A DNA stretch of 20,832 nucleotides from NCBI GenBank assembly GCA_016302545.1, contig JAEDNK010000014.1:1-20832 (forward strand), given 5' to 3'. Below the pieces are notes generated by a model. The model made no database searches. It was not told where the DNA came from and worked only from the letters and a program-made list of their open reading frames with translations. A program made the translations under genes and the position numbers. This DNA is from Bacillota bacterium (GTDB lineage Bacteria > Bacillota > Clostridia > Peptostreptococcales > Anaerovoracaceae). This document shows, piece after piece, positions 1 through 7,328 of this stretch (positions are counted from its first letter, which is position 1; every line of letters begins with the position of its first letter).

Positions 1-1
1 A

Positions 2-2419
2 AAGAATGCTGACAAGAGGGTTATCGACGAAATATGGGCCATAATCACCATAGCCATCGGCGTTTTCCTCATTGTAGCTTCTTTTACAGGCGGAGCAGGC
101 AGATTGGGTGAAATAATAGACCTGGGTCTTAAAGGACTTTTCGGGTTTATGGCATATGTGCTGCCGTTTTATCTTATCGTGTTCGGAATACTGCTCTTTG
201 CAAGACAGACATCGCACTTTTCCGTAAAGACCATATTGCTGCTTTTTGTAATACTGCTGATGCTCTGCACCATGAACTCAATCAGATTCATAGATCCTGA
301 TAAGATAGAGTGGTCCATGGAAGCTGTAAAGGGATTTTATGCATCGGGAGAAAAACTGCTTTCCGGCGGTTTCCTGGGAATGGTAATAGGTTCCGTGCTT
401 GTAATGTGGCTGGGTAAAAGCGGCTGCTGGATTTTTACGGTGGTTGTGACGCTGATTTGCCTGCTTCTACTTATAAATACGCCGGTATCAAGATTCTTTG
501 CTAAAATCGGTGAAAAAATGGAGGAAAGGCGTCTTATCAAGGAAAACGCCCATCTTGACCTTGAAACCGAAGATGAACAGGGCGTACAGGCGGCTATGAA
601 AACACTGCCTAAGGCGGCTTCTGCAAAGGTATCTGGATATCACCCGTCTGCTCAGCATGAAATAAAAATTATCAGCAGCAGTCAGCCTCAGAGCGAATAC
701 ATACCGCCGAGTCAGTCTTCAGTGACGCTCACGCCGGAAAAGAAGAACAGCATTTTAAAATATATGAACGATGACAGTCTCTTCGGACGACAAAAATCGT
801 CTACAACAGGGCTTGAGGACAAAAGACAGACGGCAGTTGGCTTTGGGATAGAAGGCCAAGATGCTGTTGTTTCATCGTGGAACACTCCGGCCAAAGAAAA
901 TGCAGAGAAGCTTTCAAATAAGGAGGCTCGTGAGGTAATGCTCACAGAAGAGGAGCTTAACCAGCCTCAGGCAGTAAAAAAGTATAAAAAACCTCCTATC
1001 AGCCTGCTGGAAAGATCTGCAGGAGGGGCAAGGGCTAACAGCAGCCTCCTTACTGCAAAGGCGCAGAAGCTGGAGGAAACCCTCAGAAACTTCCATGTTG
1101 ACGCAAGGGTTATGCAGGTAACTCAGGGACCGACTGTTACTAGGTACGAGATTCAGCCGGCTGTAGGTGTTAAGGTAAACAGCATCGTAAGGCTGGCAGA
1201 CGATATAGCCTTAAATCTTGAGGCGAAATCCATTAGAATAGAAGCACCCATTCCGGGCAAGGCCGCTGTGGGCATTGAGGTTGAAAACGATGCCGTTACA
1301 ATGGTAAGACTTCGGGAAATAATTGACTCGGAGGAATTTAAAAACAGCAAATCCAAAATTACATTTGCTGTCGGCAAGGATATCAGCGGAAAGGCGATAG
1401 TGGCGGACCTTAAGTCTATGCCCCATCTGCTCATAGCCGGTTCAACAGGCTCCGGCAAGTCGGTATGCATCAACAGTATAATAACCAGTTTGCTTTACAA
1501 AGCCAACCCTGACGAGGTCAAACTGATCCTGGTAGACCCGAAGGTAGTAGAGCTGGGTAATTATAACGGAATTCCGCACCTTTTGATTCCTGTGGTCACA
1601 GACCCATCAAAGGCGGCGGCAGCTCTCAACTGGGCCGTTGCCGAAATGACCGACAGATATAAGAAGTTTGCCGAAGAAGGAGTAAGAGATCTTGAATCAT
1701 ATAACGAATATGTCAGGGCAAACGAAGAACCTGAAAAGGTAATGTCTCAGGTGGTTATAATAATCGACGAGCTGGCTGACCTGATGATGGCAGCGCCTTC
1801 ACAGATAGAGGAATCCATCTGTCGTCTGGCACAGATGGCAAGAGCTGCCGGAATGCATCTTATTGTAGCTACCCAGAGACCGTCCGTGGATGTAATTACA
1901 GGCGTTATTAAAGCTAACATTCCGTCCAGAATTGCTTTCGCCGTATCATCTCAGGTTGACTCAAGGACCATACTGGACATGCAGGGTGCGGAAAAGCTTG
2001 TAGGAAAGGGCGATATGCTCTTTAACCCTATGGGCATGGGTAAGCCTATCCGTGTCCAGGGTACATTTGTGACCGACGGAGAAGTACATAAGGTCATCGA
2101 TTTCGTAAAGGGGCAGGTGGAAAACGGCACCTCGTATAACGAAGATATTCTCACTAAAATAGAGAGAACCAATGTGCAGGAAAGCATGGACGACAGCGAT
2201 GAGCTGCTGCCGGAGGCAATAGACTTAGTTGTAAGAAGCGGACAGGCTTCCGTTTCCATGCTTCAGAGAAGGTTCAGAATAGGTTATAACAGAGCGGCCA
2301 GAATCATAGATATGATGGAGGCAAGAGGCATAATAGGGCCTCAGGACGGAAGCAGACCTCGTCAGGTTCTCATGAGTGAGGAGGAACTGGAAAGCCTTGA
2401 AAGTGAAGGAGTAGAGTAG
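2..2419 (+). CDS. ftsK: DNA translocase FtsK/SpoIIIE (5' partial)
   Basis: Septal DNA pump that moves chromosome ends out of the closing division or sporulation septum, driven by ATP. The frame is open from base 2 with no stop, and the codons before the TTG at 104 encode another hydrophobic segment, so the gene starts upstream of the window. Visible in order: several membrane segments (to about base 480), a poorly conserved polar linker (about 540-1000), the motor domain with Walker A GSTGSGKS (about 1437-1463) and Walker B VVIIIDELAD (about 1755-1785), and a C-terminal winged-helix gamma domain containing QRRFRIGYNRAARIID, which in this family reads KOPS/SRS sequences. The organism sporulates, so this copy may serve division, sporulation or both; sequence alone cannot separate FtsK from SpoIIIE. 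rimO starts 6 bases after the stop, so they are probably co-transcribed. Confidence 0.96.
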   Translation, partial: KNADKRVIDEIWAIITIAIGVFLIVASFTGGAGRLGEIIDLGLKGLFGFMAYVLPFYLIVFGILLFARQTSHFSVKTILLLFVILLMLCTMNSIRFIDPDKIEWSMEAVKGFYASGEKLLSGGFLGMVIGSVLVMWLGKSGCWIFTVVVTLICLLLLINTPVSRFFAKIGEKMEERRLIKENAHLDLETEDEQGVQAAMKTLPKAASAKVSGYHPSAQHEIKIISSSQPQSEYIPPSQSSVTLTPEKKNSILKYMNDDSLFGRQKSSTTGLEDKRQTAVGFGIEGQDAVVSSWNTPAKENAEKLSNKEAREVMLTEEELNQPQAVKKYKKPPISLLERSAGGARANSSLLTAKAQKLEETLRNFHVDARVMQVTQGPTVTRYEIQPAVGVKVNSIVRLADDIALNLEAKSIRIEAPIPGKAAVGIEVENDAVTMVRLREIIDSEEFKNSKSKITFAVGKDISGKAIVADLKSMPHLLIAGSTGSGKSVCINSIITSLLYKANPDEVKLILVDPKVVELGNYNGIPHLLIPVVTDPSKAAAALNWAVAEMTDRYKKFAEEGVRDLESYNEYVRANEEPEKVMSQVVIIIDELADLMMAAPSQIEESICRLAQMARAAGMHLIVATQRPSVDVITGVIKANIPSRIAFAVSSQVDSRTILDMQGAEKLVGKGDMLFNPMGMGKPIRVQGTFVTDGEVHKVIDFVKGQVENGTSYNEDILTKIERTNVQESMDDSDELLPEAIDLVVRSGQASVSMLQRRFRIGYNRAARIIDMMEARGIIGPQDGSRPRQVLMSEEELESLESEGVE

Positions 2420-2425
2420 GATAAA

Positions 2426-3757
2426 ATGAAAGTATATTTTGAAACTCTGGGATGTCCCAAGAATTTTAACGATACTCAGGCGGCTAAGGGAGTGCTGGCG
2501 GAGGCAGGCTTTGAAATCGCCCGGACTGCCGAGGACTCGGATGTAATTGTGGTAAACACCTGCGGCTTTATAAACGATGCCAAAAAGGAGTCTATCGAGA
2601 GGATTTTTGACATGATGCCTTATCGTGAGGGAGGCAAAAAGCTGGTGGTTTCCGGCTGCCTTTCCGAAAGGTATGCAGATGATCTCTACGTCGAAATGCC
2701 GGAGGTGGACTGCTTTATCGGCGTAAACGAATATGAGCGTCTGCCGGAGATTCTTTCCGAAATATGTTCGGAAACGGATTTGGAGCAGACCACACGCAGA
2801 AAGATAGTCAGCGGTTGCTATGAAAAAATCCTTTCCACGCCCAAACGCGTTCTTGGAGAAAACCCTTATACAGCCACACTTAAAATCGCCGAGGGCTGTG
2901 ATAACTGCTGCGCTTACTGCATAATTCCAAAAATCCGCGGCGGCTTCAGAAGCAAGCCAATGGAGGATGTAGTTGAAGAAGCAAGGCAGCTAGCTGAAGC
3001 AGGATGCAAGGAGCTGATTTTAATAGCTCAGGATGTAACCAATTACGGTCGTGACCTTTACGGAGAACCCAGACTTGCTGAACTGGTAAGAAAGGTCTGC
3101 AGAGTTGACGGAATCCGGTGGGTAAGGCTGATGTACTGCTATGAGGACAGAATTACAGACGAGCTTATTGAAGTTATGGCGACGGAGCCTAAGGTATGTC
3201 ACTACATCGACATCCCTATTCAACATGCTTCAGACGGCGTTTTAAAGGCTATGAGACGCCGTTCCACAGAGGAATCCATAAAAGATACCATCAAAAGATT
3301 AAAAGCTGCTATTCCTGATATCCATATCAGAACCACTCTTATTGTAGGTTTTCCGGGAGAGACGGAAAAGGACTTCGATAAGCTTCTGGATTTCGTAGAA
3401 GAAATGAGGTTCGCCCGTCTGGGAGTTTTCGCGTATTCTCAGGAGGAAAACACTGAAGCGGGAGAAATGGAAAACCAGATAGAGGAGGACATCAAGCAGG
3501 AGAGACTTGACGCCGTAATGCGCCGTCAGCTTGATATTTCCCTTGAATATAACAAAGAAAAGGTCGGGAAGGAGCTTGAAGTTCTGGTTGAGGAAGCAGA
3601 CGAGGACGGAAGCTATATCGGCCGCACTCAGTACGATGCTCCTGAAATAGACAATTCCGTAATATTCACTTCGGAACGCGAATTGAAGGCGGGAGATATA
3701 GTGCGCATTCTGGTAGAGGATGCATTTGATTATGATTTAGTTGGCAGGGAGGTATAA
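2426..3757 (+). CDS. rimO: Ribosomal protein S12 methylthiotransferase RimO
   Basis: Radical SAM enzyme that adds a methylthio group to an aspartate of ribosomal protein S12. At 443 residues it has the family length. The N-terminal UPF0004 domain carries the cluster-binding cysteines C10, C46 (VNTCGFI) and C78 (VSGC). The radical SAM core has the CxxxCxxC motif at C158, C162 and C165, followed by IPKIRGG. The C-terminal 60 or so residues form a TRAM domain. The VNTCGFINDAKKESI stretch is typical of RimO; MiaB has an NTC..RE.A type motif instead, so RimO is preferred. The start has AGGA 4 bases upstream and AAGGAG further back. It sits between ftsK and pgsA, an order common in Clostridia and Bacilli. 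Confidence 0.95.
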   Translation: MKVYFETLGCPKNFNDTQAAKGVLAEAGFEIARTAEDSDVIVVNTCGFINDAKKESIERIFDMMPYREGGKKLVVSGCLSERYADDLYVEMPEVDCFIGVNEYERLPEILSEICSETDLEQTTRRKIVSGCYEKILSTPKRVLGENPYTATLKIAEGCDNCCAYCIIPKIRGGFRSKPMEDVVEEARQLAEAGCKELILIAQDVTNYGRDLYGEPRLAELVRKVCRVDGIRWVRLMYCYEDRITDELIEVMATEPKVCHYIDIPIQHASDGVLKAMRRRSTEESIKDTIKRLKAAIPDIHIRTTLIVGFPGETEKDFDKLLDFVEEMRFARLGVFAYSQEENTEAGEMENQIEEDIKQERLDAVMRRQLDISLEYNKEKVGKELEVLVEEADEDGSYIGRTQYDAPEIDNSVIFTSERELKAGDIVRILVEDAFDYDLVGREV

Positions 3758-3760
3758 AAA

Positions 3761-4291
3761 ATGAATTTACCAAACAAATTAACCATTGGAAGAGTTGTGG
3801 CAGTACCTTTTTTTATAGCGGCGTATATGCTTGAATATTATCTGGTCGCTTTTATAATCTTTATTGCAGCGTCATTTACGGACATGCTGGACGGCAAGAT
3901 CGCCAGGAAATATAATCTGGTAACCAACTTCGGAAAGATTATGGACCCGCTTGCAGACAAGGTGCTTGTATACTCGGCTTTCTGCCTGATGATACCCCAG
4001 TATGTGCCGGCATGGATGTTCATAATCATTCTGGCAAGAGAATTTACAGTGGCAGGAATGAGAACTGTGGCTGCGTCAGAAGGAATCGTGGTTGCCGCCG
4101 GAATGAGCGGAAAGATTAAAACCGTTCTTCAGATGATAGCTGTGCCTCTGCTGCTTTTAGTGCCTGCTTTGCCTGATTTCGCACCCCTTTACTGGGCAGC
4201 ACAGATTTTCCTCTGGGCTTCTCTGGTTATGACAATTTACTCCGGAGTTGAATATGTTGTACAGAACAAGCAGGTATTTTCTATGAGATAG
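3761..4291 (+). CDS. pgsA: CDP-diacylglycerol-glycerol-3-phosphate 3-phosphatidyltransferase
   Basis: Membrane enzyme that makes phosphatidylglycerophosphate from CDP-diacylglycerol and glycerol 3-phosphate, the committed step to phosphatidylglycerol and cardiolipin. The full CDP-alcohol phosphotransferase signature DG-x2-AR-x8-G-x3-D-x3-D is present (DGKIAR, then GKIMDPLAD, around residues 44-67). Several hydrophobic helices fill the rest of the 176 residues, a normal length for PgsA. The start is supported by GGGAGGT 7 bases upstream, and the gene begins 3 bases after the rimO stop. Immediately downstream lies the AT-rich DUF3791/DUF3990 cassette instead of the usual cinA. Confidence 0.95.
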   Translation: MNLPNKLTIGRVVAVPFFIAAYMLEYYLVAFIIFIAASFTDMLDGKIARKYNLVTNFGKIMDPLADKVLVYSAFCLMIPQYVPAWMFIIILAREFTVAGMRTVAASEGIVVAAGMSGKIKTVLQMIAVPLLLLVPALPDFAPLYWAAQIFLWASLVMTIYSGVEYVVQNKQVFSMR

Positions 4292-4315
4292 TTGACATGG
4301 AAAGCAGGTTTGAAA

Positions 4316-4555
4316 ATGAATTCGTATGAAAACATTAAAAATACAAAAGAACTGGAATTTGCTGTGTTTTGCATTGAGAATGTTGCAACAAAGCTGAATG
4401 TAACTGCTGAAAGGGTATACAAAGCGGTTGCGGAGAAAAGCAATATTTTGAACGGGTATATTATTCCGGGATATGAAGTGCTTCATTCCCAAGGACGGGA
4501 TTACATTGTCAAGGATATTATTGAAGTACTTAAGGAAAGAGGTGTGGAAATATGA
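4316..4555 (+). CDS. DUF3791 family small protein (cassette gene 1)
   Basis: A 79-residue soluble protein resembling the DUF3791 family of small proteins found next to DUF3990 proteins in Clostridia. Visible family-like features are the N-terminal helix ELEFAVFCIENVA, the central IIPGYEVLHSQG segment and the C-terminal DYIVKDIIEVLKERG helix. ATG 4316 is chosen because it has AGGT 6 bases upstream; an in-frame TTG at 4292 abuts the pgsA stop and lacks a ribosome binding site. The stop overlaps the next start as ATGA, so translation is probably coupled. The function is not established; a partner or antitoxin role to the DUF3990 protein is an inference from context. Confidence 0.8.
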   Translation: MNSYENIKNTKELEFAVFCIENVATKLNVTAERVYKAVAEKSNILNGYIIPGYEVLHSQGRDYIVKDIIEVLKERGVEI

Positions 4556-5022
4556 TTTTGTACCATGGCTCTTTTCAAGAGGTTTCAAATCCTGATTTGG
4601 AACATTCAAGAACTAATGTGGACTTTGGGAGAGGGTTTTACACCACACCGATTTACGCTCAGGCAATAAAATGGAGTGAGAAATTCAAAAATAGAGGTTG
4701 GAGTGGAATTATCTCAAGCTATACTATTGATGAACACTATTTTGAAATTTTAAAGGTCTTGAGTTTTGAAACATATTCTGAAGAGTGGCTTGATTTTATT
4801 TTAAATTGTCGAAGTGGGAAAGATGTTTCAGATTATGATATCGTAATAGGTGGTGTAGCTAACGATAAAGTTTTTAATACTGTTGAACTGTATTTTGATG
4901 GATTAATTGACAAAAACGAGGCATTAAAGCGTTTGCGATACGAAGAACCAAACTTACAGATTTGTTTCCGCAGCATGGAAGCACTTTCAAGACTTCATTT
5001 TGAAGGGAGTGAGCAAATATGA
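4552..5022 (+). CDS. DUF3990 family, putative ADP-ribosyltransferase-fold protein (cassette gene 2)
   Basis: A 156-residue protein matching DUF3990 by its opening YHGS, its DFGRGFYTTP segment (about residues 25-34) and a closing QICFRSMEAL segment (about 137-146). These three motifs resemble the H, Y and E/Q positions of ADP-ribosyltransferase folds, and DUF3990 has, to my recollection, been grouped with that superfamily by computational work. No signal peptide or membrane helix is seen, so it is probably cytoplasmic. The gene is strikingly AT-rich. GAGGTG about 8 bases upstream and ATGA overlaps on both sides indicate tight coupling to the flanking small genes. The substrate is unknown. Toxin or defence effector is the leading guess; a regulatory ADP-ribosyltransferase is possible. 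Confidence 0.78.
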   Translation: MILYHGSFQEVSNPDLEHSRTNVDFGRGFYTTPIYAQAIKWSEKFKNRGWSGIISSYTIDEHYFEILKVLSFETYSEEWLDFILNCRSGKDVSDYDIVIGGVANDKVFNTVELYFDGLIDKNEALKRLRYEEPNLQICFRSMEALSRLHFEGSEQI

Positions 5023-5237
5023 ATGCCAATCCTATTCTGCTTCAAAAAAAATATGCACGAGTTATTGAAATATTTGCGAAAAAGGCGGATTTATCTCTGG
5101 ATGATGCGCTTAAACTGTTTTATAACTCTTCAACTTACCGCTTGATGCATGAGGGCATTTCCGATATGCATTGCATGAGTGATTACTATCTTGCAGACGA
5201 ACTTATGATAGAATACAGAGGGGATTTTGAGAAATGA
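5019..5237 (+). CDS. DUF3791-like small protein (cassette gene 3)
   Basis: A 72-residue soluble helical protein that looks like a divergent relative of DUF3791. It has an N-terminal helix IEIFAKKADLSLDDAL, a FYNSSTYRLMHE segment and a C-terminal SDYYLADELMIEY helix. It shares general layout and size with cassette gene 1 but little identity. GGGAG lies 9 bases upstream of ATG 5019, inside the DUF3990 gene. Its stop overlaps the cinA start (ATGA at 5234-5237), and the GAGGGG that serves cinA lies within this gene. A second partner or antitoxin for the DUF3990 protein is inferred only from arrangement. Confidence 0.75.
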   Translation: MNANPILLQKKYARVIEIFAKKADLSLDDALKLFYNSSTYRLMHEGISDMHCMSDYYLADELMIEYRGDFEK

Positions 5238-6466
5238 AAACCGCAATTTTAACCGTTGGAACGGAAATTTTATTCGGGCAGATTGTTAACACCAATGCTG
5301 CCTTTTTATCACAGGAGCTTCAGAATATGGGCTATGATGTGATGTATCATTATTCCGTAGGTGACAATCCGGGAAGACTGAAGGAGCTTATCGCCTTTGC
5401 TTTCCACGACTGTGACCTGATTCTCACTACAGGAGGATTGGGGCCTACTCAGGATGACCTGACCAAGGAAGTAATCGCAGAAGCCATGGGAGATGTAATA
5501 GTGGAAAACGAGGAGTGTATGAAGGCTCTGCTGGATAACTACCAGAGGGCAGGCAGACCTATGACTCCAAACAATCTGAAACAGGCATATATGCCTTCAA
5601 GAGCAAGAGTTCTTCCTAACGATTCAGGAACTGCGCCGGGGTTTACTCTGGAAAAGGATGGAAGGCTGATTATATCAATGCCGGGGCCGCCTCGTGAGAT
5701 GAAGAGAATGTTTGAACTGCAGGTAAAGCCTATCTTGGAATCAATGCAGGACAGCGTTATTTATTATAGAATCATCAGAACCTTCGGACTGGGCGAATCA
5801 AGCATGGAAACAGTACTTCTTCCTTTGATTGATGGTCAGACTGACCCGACAATCGCAACTTATGCTAAAGAGGGAGAGTGCAGTCTGAGAATCGCTTCCA
5901 AACGCAAGGCAAAAGAAGAAGCAATAGCGGCGGTTGACCGTATGACAGAAGAAGTAAACCAATTAATCGGAGAGTATATTTACAGCTACGATGATGAAGA
6001 GCTGGTGGATGTAGTAGGAAAGCTGCTGCTGGAAAAGCATATAACCATTTCCTGTGCCGAATCCTGCACCGGAGGGCTTTTTGCTGCGGCACTGACTGAT
6101 ATACCCGGAATTTCAGAGGTGTTCGAACGGGGAATTGTAACCTACAGTAACAGAGCTAAGATAGAGGAACTGGGTGTAAAGGCTGAAACCCTTGATAAGT
6201 TTGGAGCCGTAAGCCCTGAAACCGCCTGCGAAATGGCAGCAGGACTTGCAGAGAAAACCGGCTCAGACCTTTGTATTTCTGTTACCGGAATTGCCGGACC
6301 GGGCGGTGGGACTGCCGAGAAGCCTGTTGGTCTTGCGTATATCGGCATTGCTTACAAAGGACAAGTTAAGACCGTTGAGTCCAAATACAGAAATGTAAAC
6401 AGAAAATGGAACAGGCACTATGCGCTGCTGGTCATGATGAATCAGGTTTATCAGTTAATCAAATAG
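5234..6466 (+). CDS. cinA: CinA: competence/damage-inducible protein, NMN amidohydrolase
   Basis: Two-domain protein of 410 residues, the usual full length. The N-terminal COG1058/MoCF-like domain (about 1-170) shows NTNAAFLSQEL and TTGGLGPTQDD; in this family it carries ADP-ribose pyrophosphatase activity. The C-terminal PncC domain (about 255-410) shows AESCTGG, VTYSNRAK and VTGIAGPGGG and deamidates nicotinamide mononucleotide back into NAD synthesis. The start is set by GAGGGG at 5218-5223 and the ATGA overlap with the preceding cassette gene. cinA is classically linked to recA in Firmicutes; here the glycosylase gene lies between them. An NAD-recycling enzyme coupled to a putative NAD-consuming cassette is an intriguing coincidence. 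Confidence 0.95.
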   Translation: MKTAILTVGTEILFGQIVNTNAAFLSQELQNMGYDVMYHYSVGDNPGRLKELIAFAFHDCDLILTTGGLGPTQDDLTKEVIAEAMGDVIVENEECMKALLDNYQRAGRPMTPNNLKQAYMPSRARVLPNDSGTAPGFTLEKDGRLIISMPGPPREMKRMFELQVKPILESMQDSVIYYRIIRTFGLGESSMETVLLPLIDGQTDPTIATYAKEGECSLRIASKRKAKEEAIAAVDRMTEEVNQLIGEYIYSYDDEELVDVVGKLLLEKHITISCAESCTGGLFAAALTDIPGISEVFERGIVTYSNRAKIEELGVKAETLDKFGAVSPETACEMAAGLAEKTGSDLCISVTGIAGPGGGTAEKPVGLAYIGIAYKGQVKTVESKYRNVNRKWNRHYALLVMMNQVYQLIK

Positions 6467-6474
6467 GAGGTGAT
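6465..6474 (+). promoter_or_regulatory. Ribosome binding site fixing the alkD-like start
   Basis: AGGAGGTGAT is a full match to the anti-Shine-Dalgarno sequence. It overlaps the cinA stop and lies 3 bases before ATG 6478. It rules in ATG 6478 over the upstream in-frame ATG at 6406, which would overlap cinA by 61 bases without a ribosome binding site. Confidence 0.85.
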
Positions 6475-6477
6475 ATT

Positions 6478-7170
6478 ATGGCTGACATAAACGAGAGAAT
6501 AAGGGAAAGACTCTTTGAACTGCAGGATCTGAAGTACAGGGACTTTAATTCCTCCTTGATACCTACCGTAGATAAGGAAACTGTAATCGGCGTCAGAACG
6601 CCTCAGCTTCGCAAGCTGGCAAAGGAACTTTCCAAAGATCCGGATATAGAAATTTTCCTGAGAACGCTTCCACATAAATATTTTGAAGAAAACAACCTCC
6701 ACGGTCTGATAATAGAGGCCATGAAGTATTATGACCGCTGTGTGGCAGAAATGAAGCTTTTCCTGCCTTACATCGACAACTGGGCAACTTGCGACATCAT
6801 ATCGCCGAAGATTTTTAAGAAGCATCTGCCCGAGCTGCTGGACGAAATCAAGGTCTGGATAGGCTCGGACCATACATATACCGTCAGATTCGGCATTGAA
6901 ATGCTCATGAGTTTTTACCTGGATGACGAATTTAAGCCGGAGTATCCCGAGATGGTGGCCGGCGTAAAATCCGAAGAATACTATGTGAACATGATGATCG
7001 CATGGTACTTTGCAACGGCACTTGCCAAACAGTACGATGCGGTGCTGCCCATTATAGAGGAAAAGCGCCTCGAAAAGTGGACTCATAACAAGGCGATTCA
7101 GAAGTCTGTGGAAAGTTATCGAATTACTCCTGAGCAGAAAGTGTATCTGAAGACGCTGAAAATTAAATAA
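6478..7170 (+). CDS. DNA alkylation repair protein (AlkD-like HEAT-repeat glycosylase)
   Basis: A 230-residue all-helical protein of the AlkD/COG4912 family, which excises positively charged alkylated bases (3-methyladenine, 7-methylguanine) without base flipping. The active-site set expected from Bacillus cereus AlkD is visible: W102 and D106 in NWATCD, R137 in YTVRFGIEM, and W176 in MIAWYFATAL. Their spacing fits AlkD W109, D113, R148 and W187. It starts 11 bases after cinA ends and is the last gene before the recA promoter, so it probably shares the upstream operon. The position between cinA and recA puts it among DNA-damage genes. I saw no SOS box of its own. Confidence 0.88.
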   Translation: MADINERIRERLFELQDLKYRDFNSSLIPTVDKETVIGVRTPQLRKLAKELSKDPDIEIFLRTLPHKYFEENNLHGLIIEAMKYYDRCVAEMKLFLPYIDNWATCDIISPKIFKKHLPELLDEIKVWIGSDHTYTVRFGIEMLMSFYLDDEFKPEYPEMVAGVKSEEYYVNMMIAWYFATALAKQYDAVLPIIEEKRLEKWTHNKAIQKSVESYRITPEQKVYLKTLKIK

Positions 7171-7179
7171 TGTAATCTA

Positions 7180-7208
7180 TTGACAGCGTTGTACCACAAT
7201 GTTATAAT
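7180..7208 (+). promoter_or_regulatory. recA promoter P1, consensus sigma-A
   Basis: TTGACA at 7180-7185 and TATAAT at 7203-7208 with a 17-base spacer, a perfect consensus match. It lies about 120 bases upstream of recA. The SOS box is about 78 bases downstream of its -10, so a LexA block here would act as a roadblock and not by occluding polymerase. Confidence 0.85.
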
Positions 7209-7246
7209 TATTACACAAATTACCATAGCAAAAATCCAAAAAGCTC

Positions 7247-7275
7247 TTGACCGATAAGGAAAAATGAGGTATTAT
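7247..7275 (+). promoter_or_regulatory. recA promoter P2, adjacent to SOS box
   Basis: TTGACC at 7247-7252 and TATTAT at 7270-7275 with a 17-base spacer. Transcription would begin near 7282, just before the SOS box at 7286-7297, so a bound repressor would overlap the start site. This is the better candidate for a LexA-controlled recA promoter. Confidence 0.65.
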
Positions 7276-7285
7276 GAGAACAGAA

Positions 7286-7297
7286 GAACAAATGTTC
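7286..7297 (+). promoter_or_regulatory. LexA (DinR) SOS box upstream of recA
   Basis: GAACAAATGTTC fits the Firmicutes SOS core GAAC-N4-GTTC, embedded in AGAACAAATGTTCT. A second, outer GAAC (7278-7281) and GTTC (7303-7306) flank it almost symmetrically, giving a nested palindrome. It is the only copy I noticed in the window. Confidence 0.8.
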
Positions 7298-7328
7298 TGA
7301 AAGTTCCTGTTTAATTGTGGAGGATAAA

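Larger units (their letters stand above)
4292..5233 (+). other. AT-rich three-gene cassette inserted between pgsA and cinA
   Basis: This block separates pgsA from cinA, which are usually neighbours in Firmicutes. It holds three small genes joined by 4-base ATGA overlaps, and the last also overlaps cinA by ATGA. A hand count gives 146 G/C in 420 bases (about 35%) for 4561-4980, against 200 in 420 (about 48%) for 5281-5700 in cinA. I found no terminal inverted repeats, target-site duplication or recombinase gene, so the mode of entry is unknown. The composition contrast and order interruption suggest horizontal acquisition. That is inference. Confidence 0.6.

Noticed and set aside
4292..5233. 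Transposon or integron ends bounding the cassette
   Set aside because: No inverted repeats, direct repeats or recombinase gene could be found at either edge.
6406..6477. Upstream start for the AlkD-like gene
   Set aside because: It overlaps cinA by 61 bases without a ribosome binding site, while ATG 6478 has a full AGGAGGTGAT.
7264..7314. Short leader peptide frames before recA (MRYYENRRTNVLKVPV and a second at 7274-7300)
   Set aside because: The first ATG is too close to AAGGA for good initiation, and the frames are explained by the SOS palindrome they cross. No stalling motif is seen.
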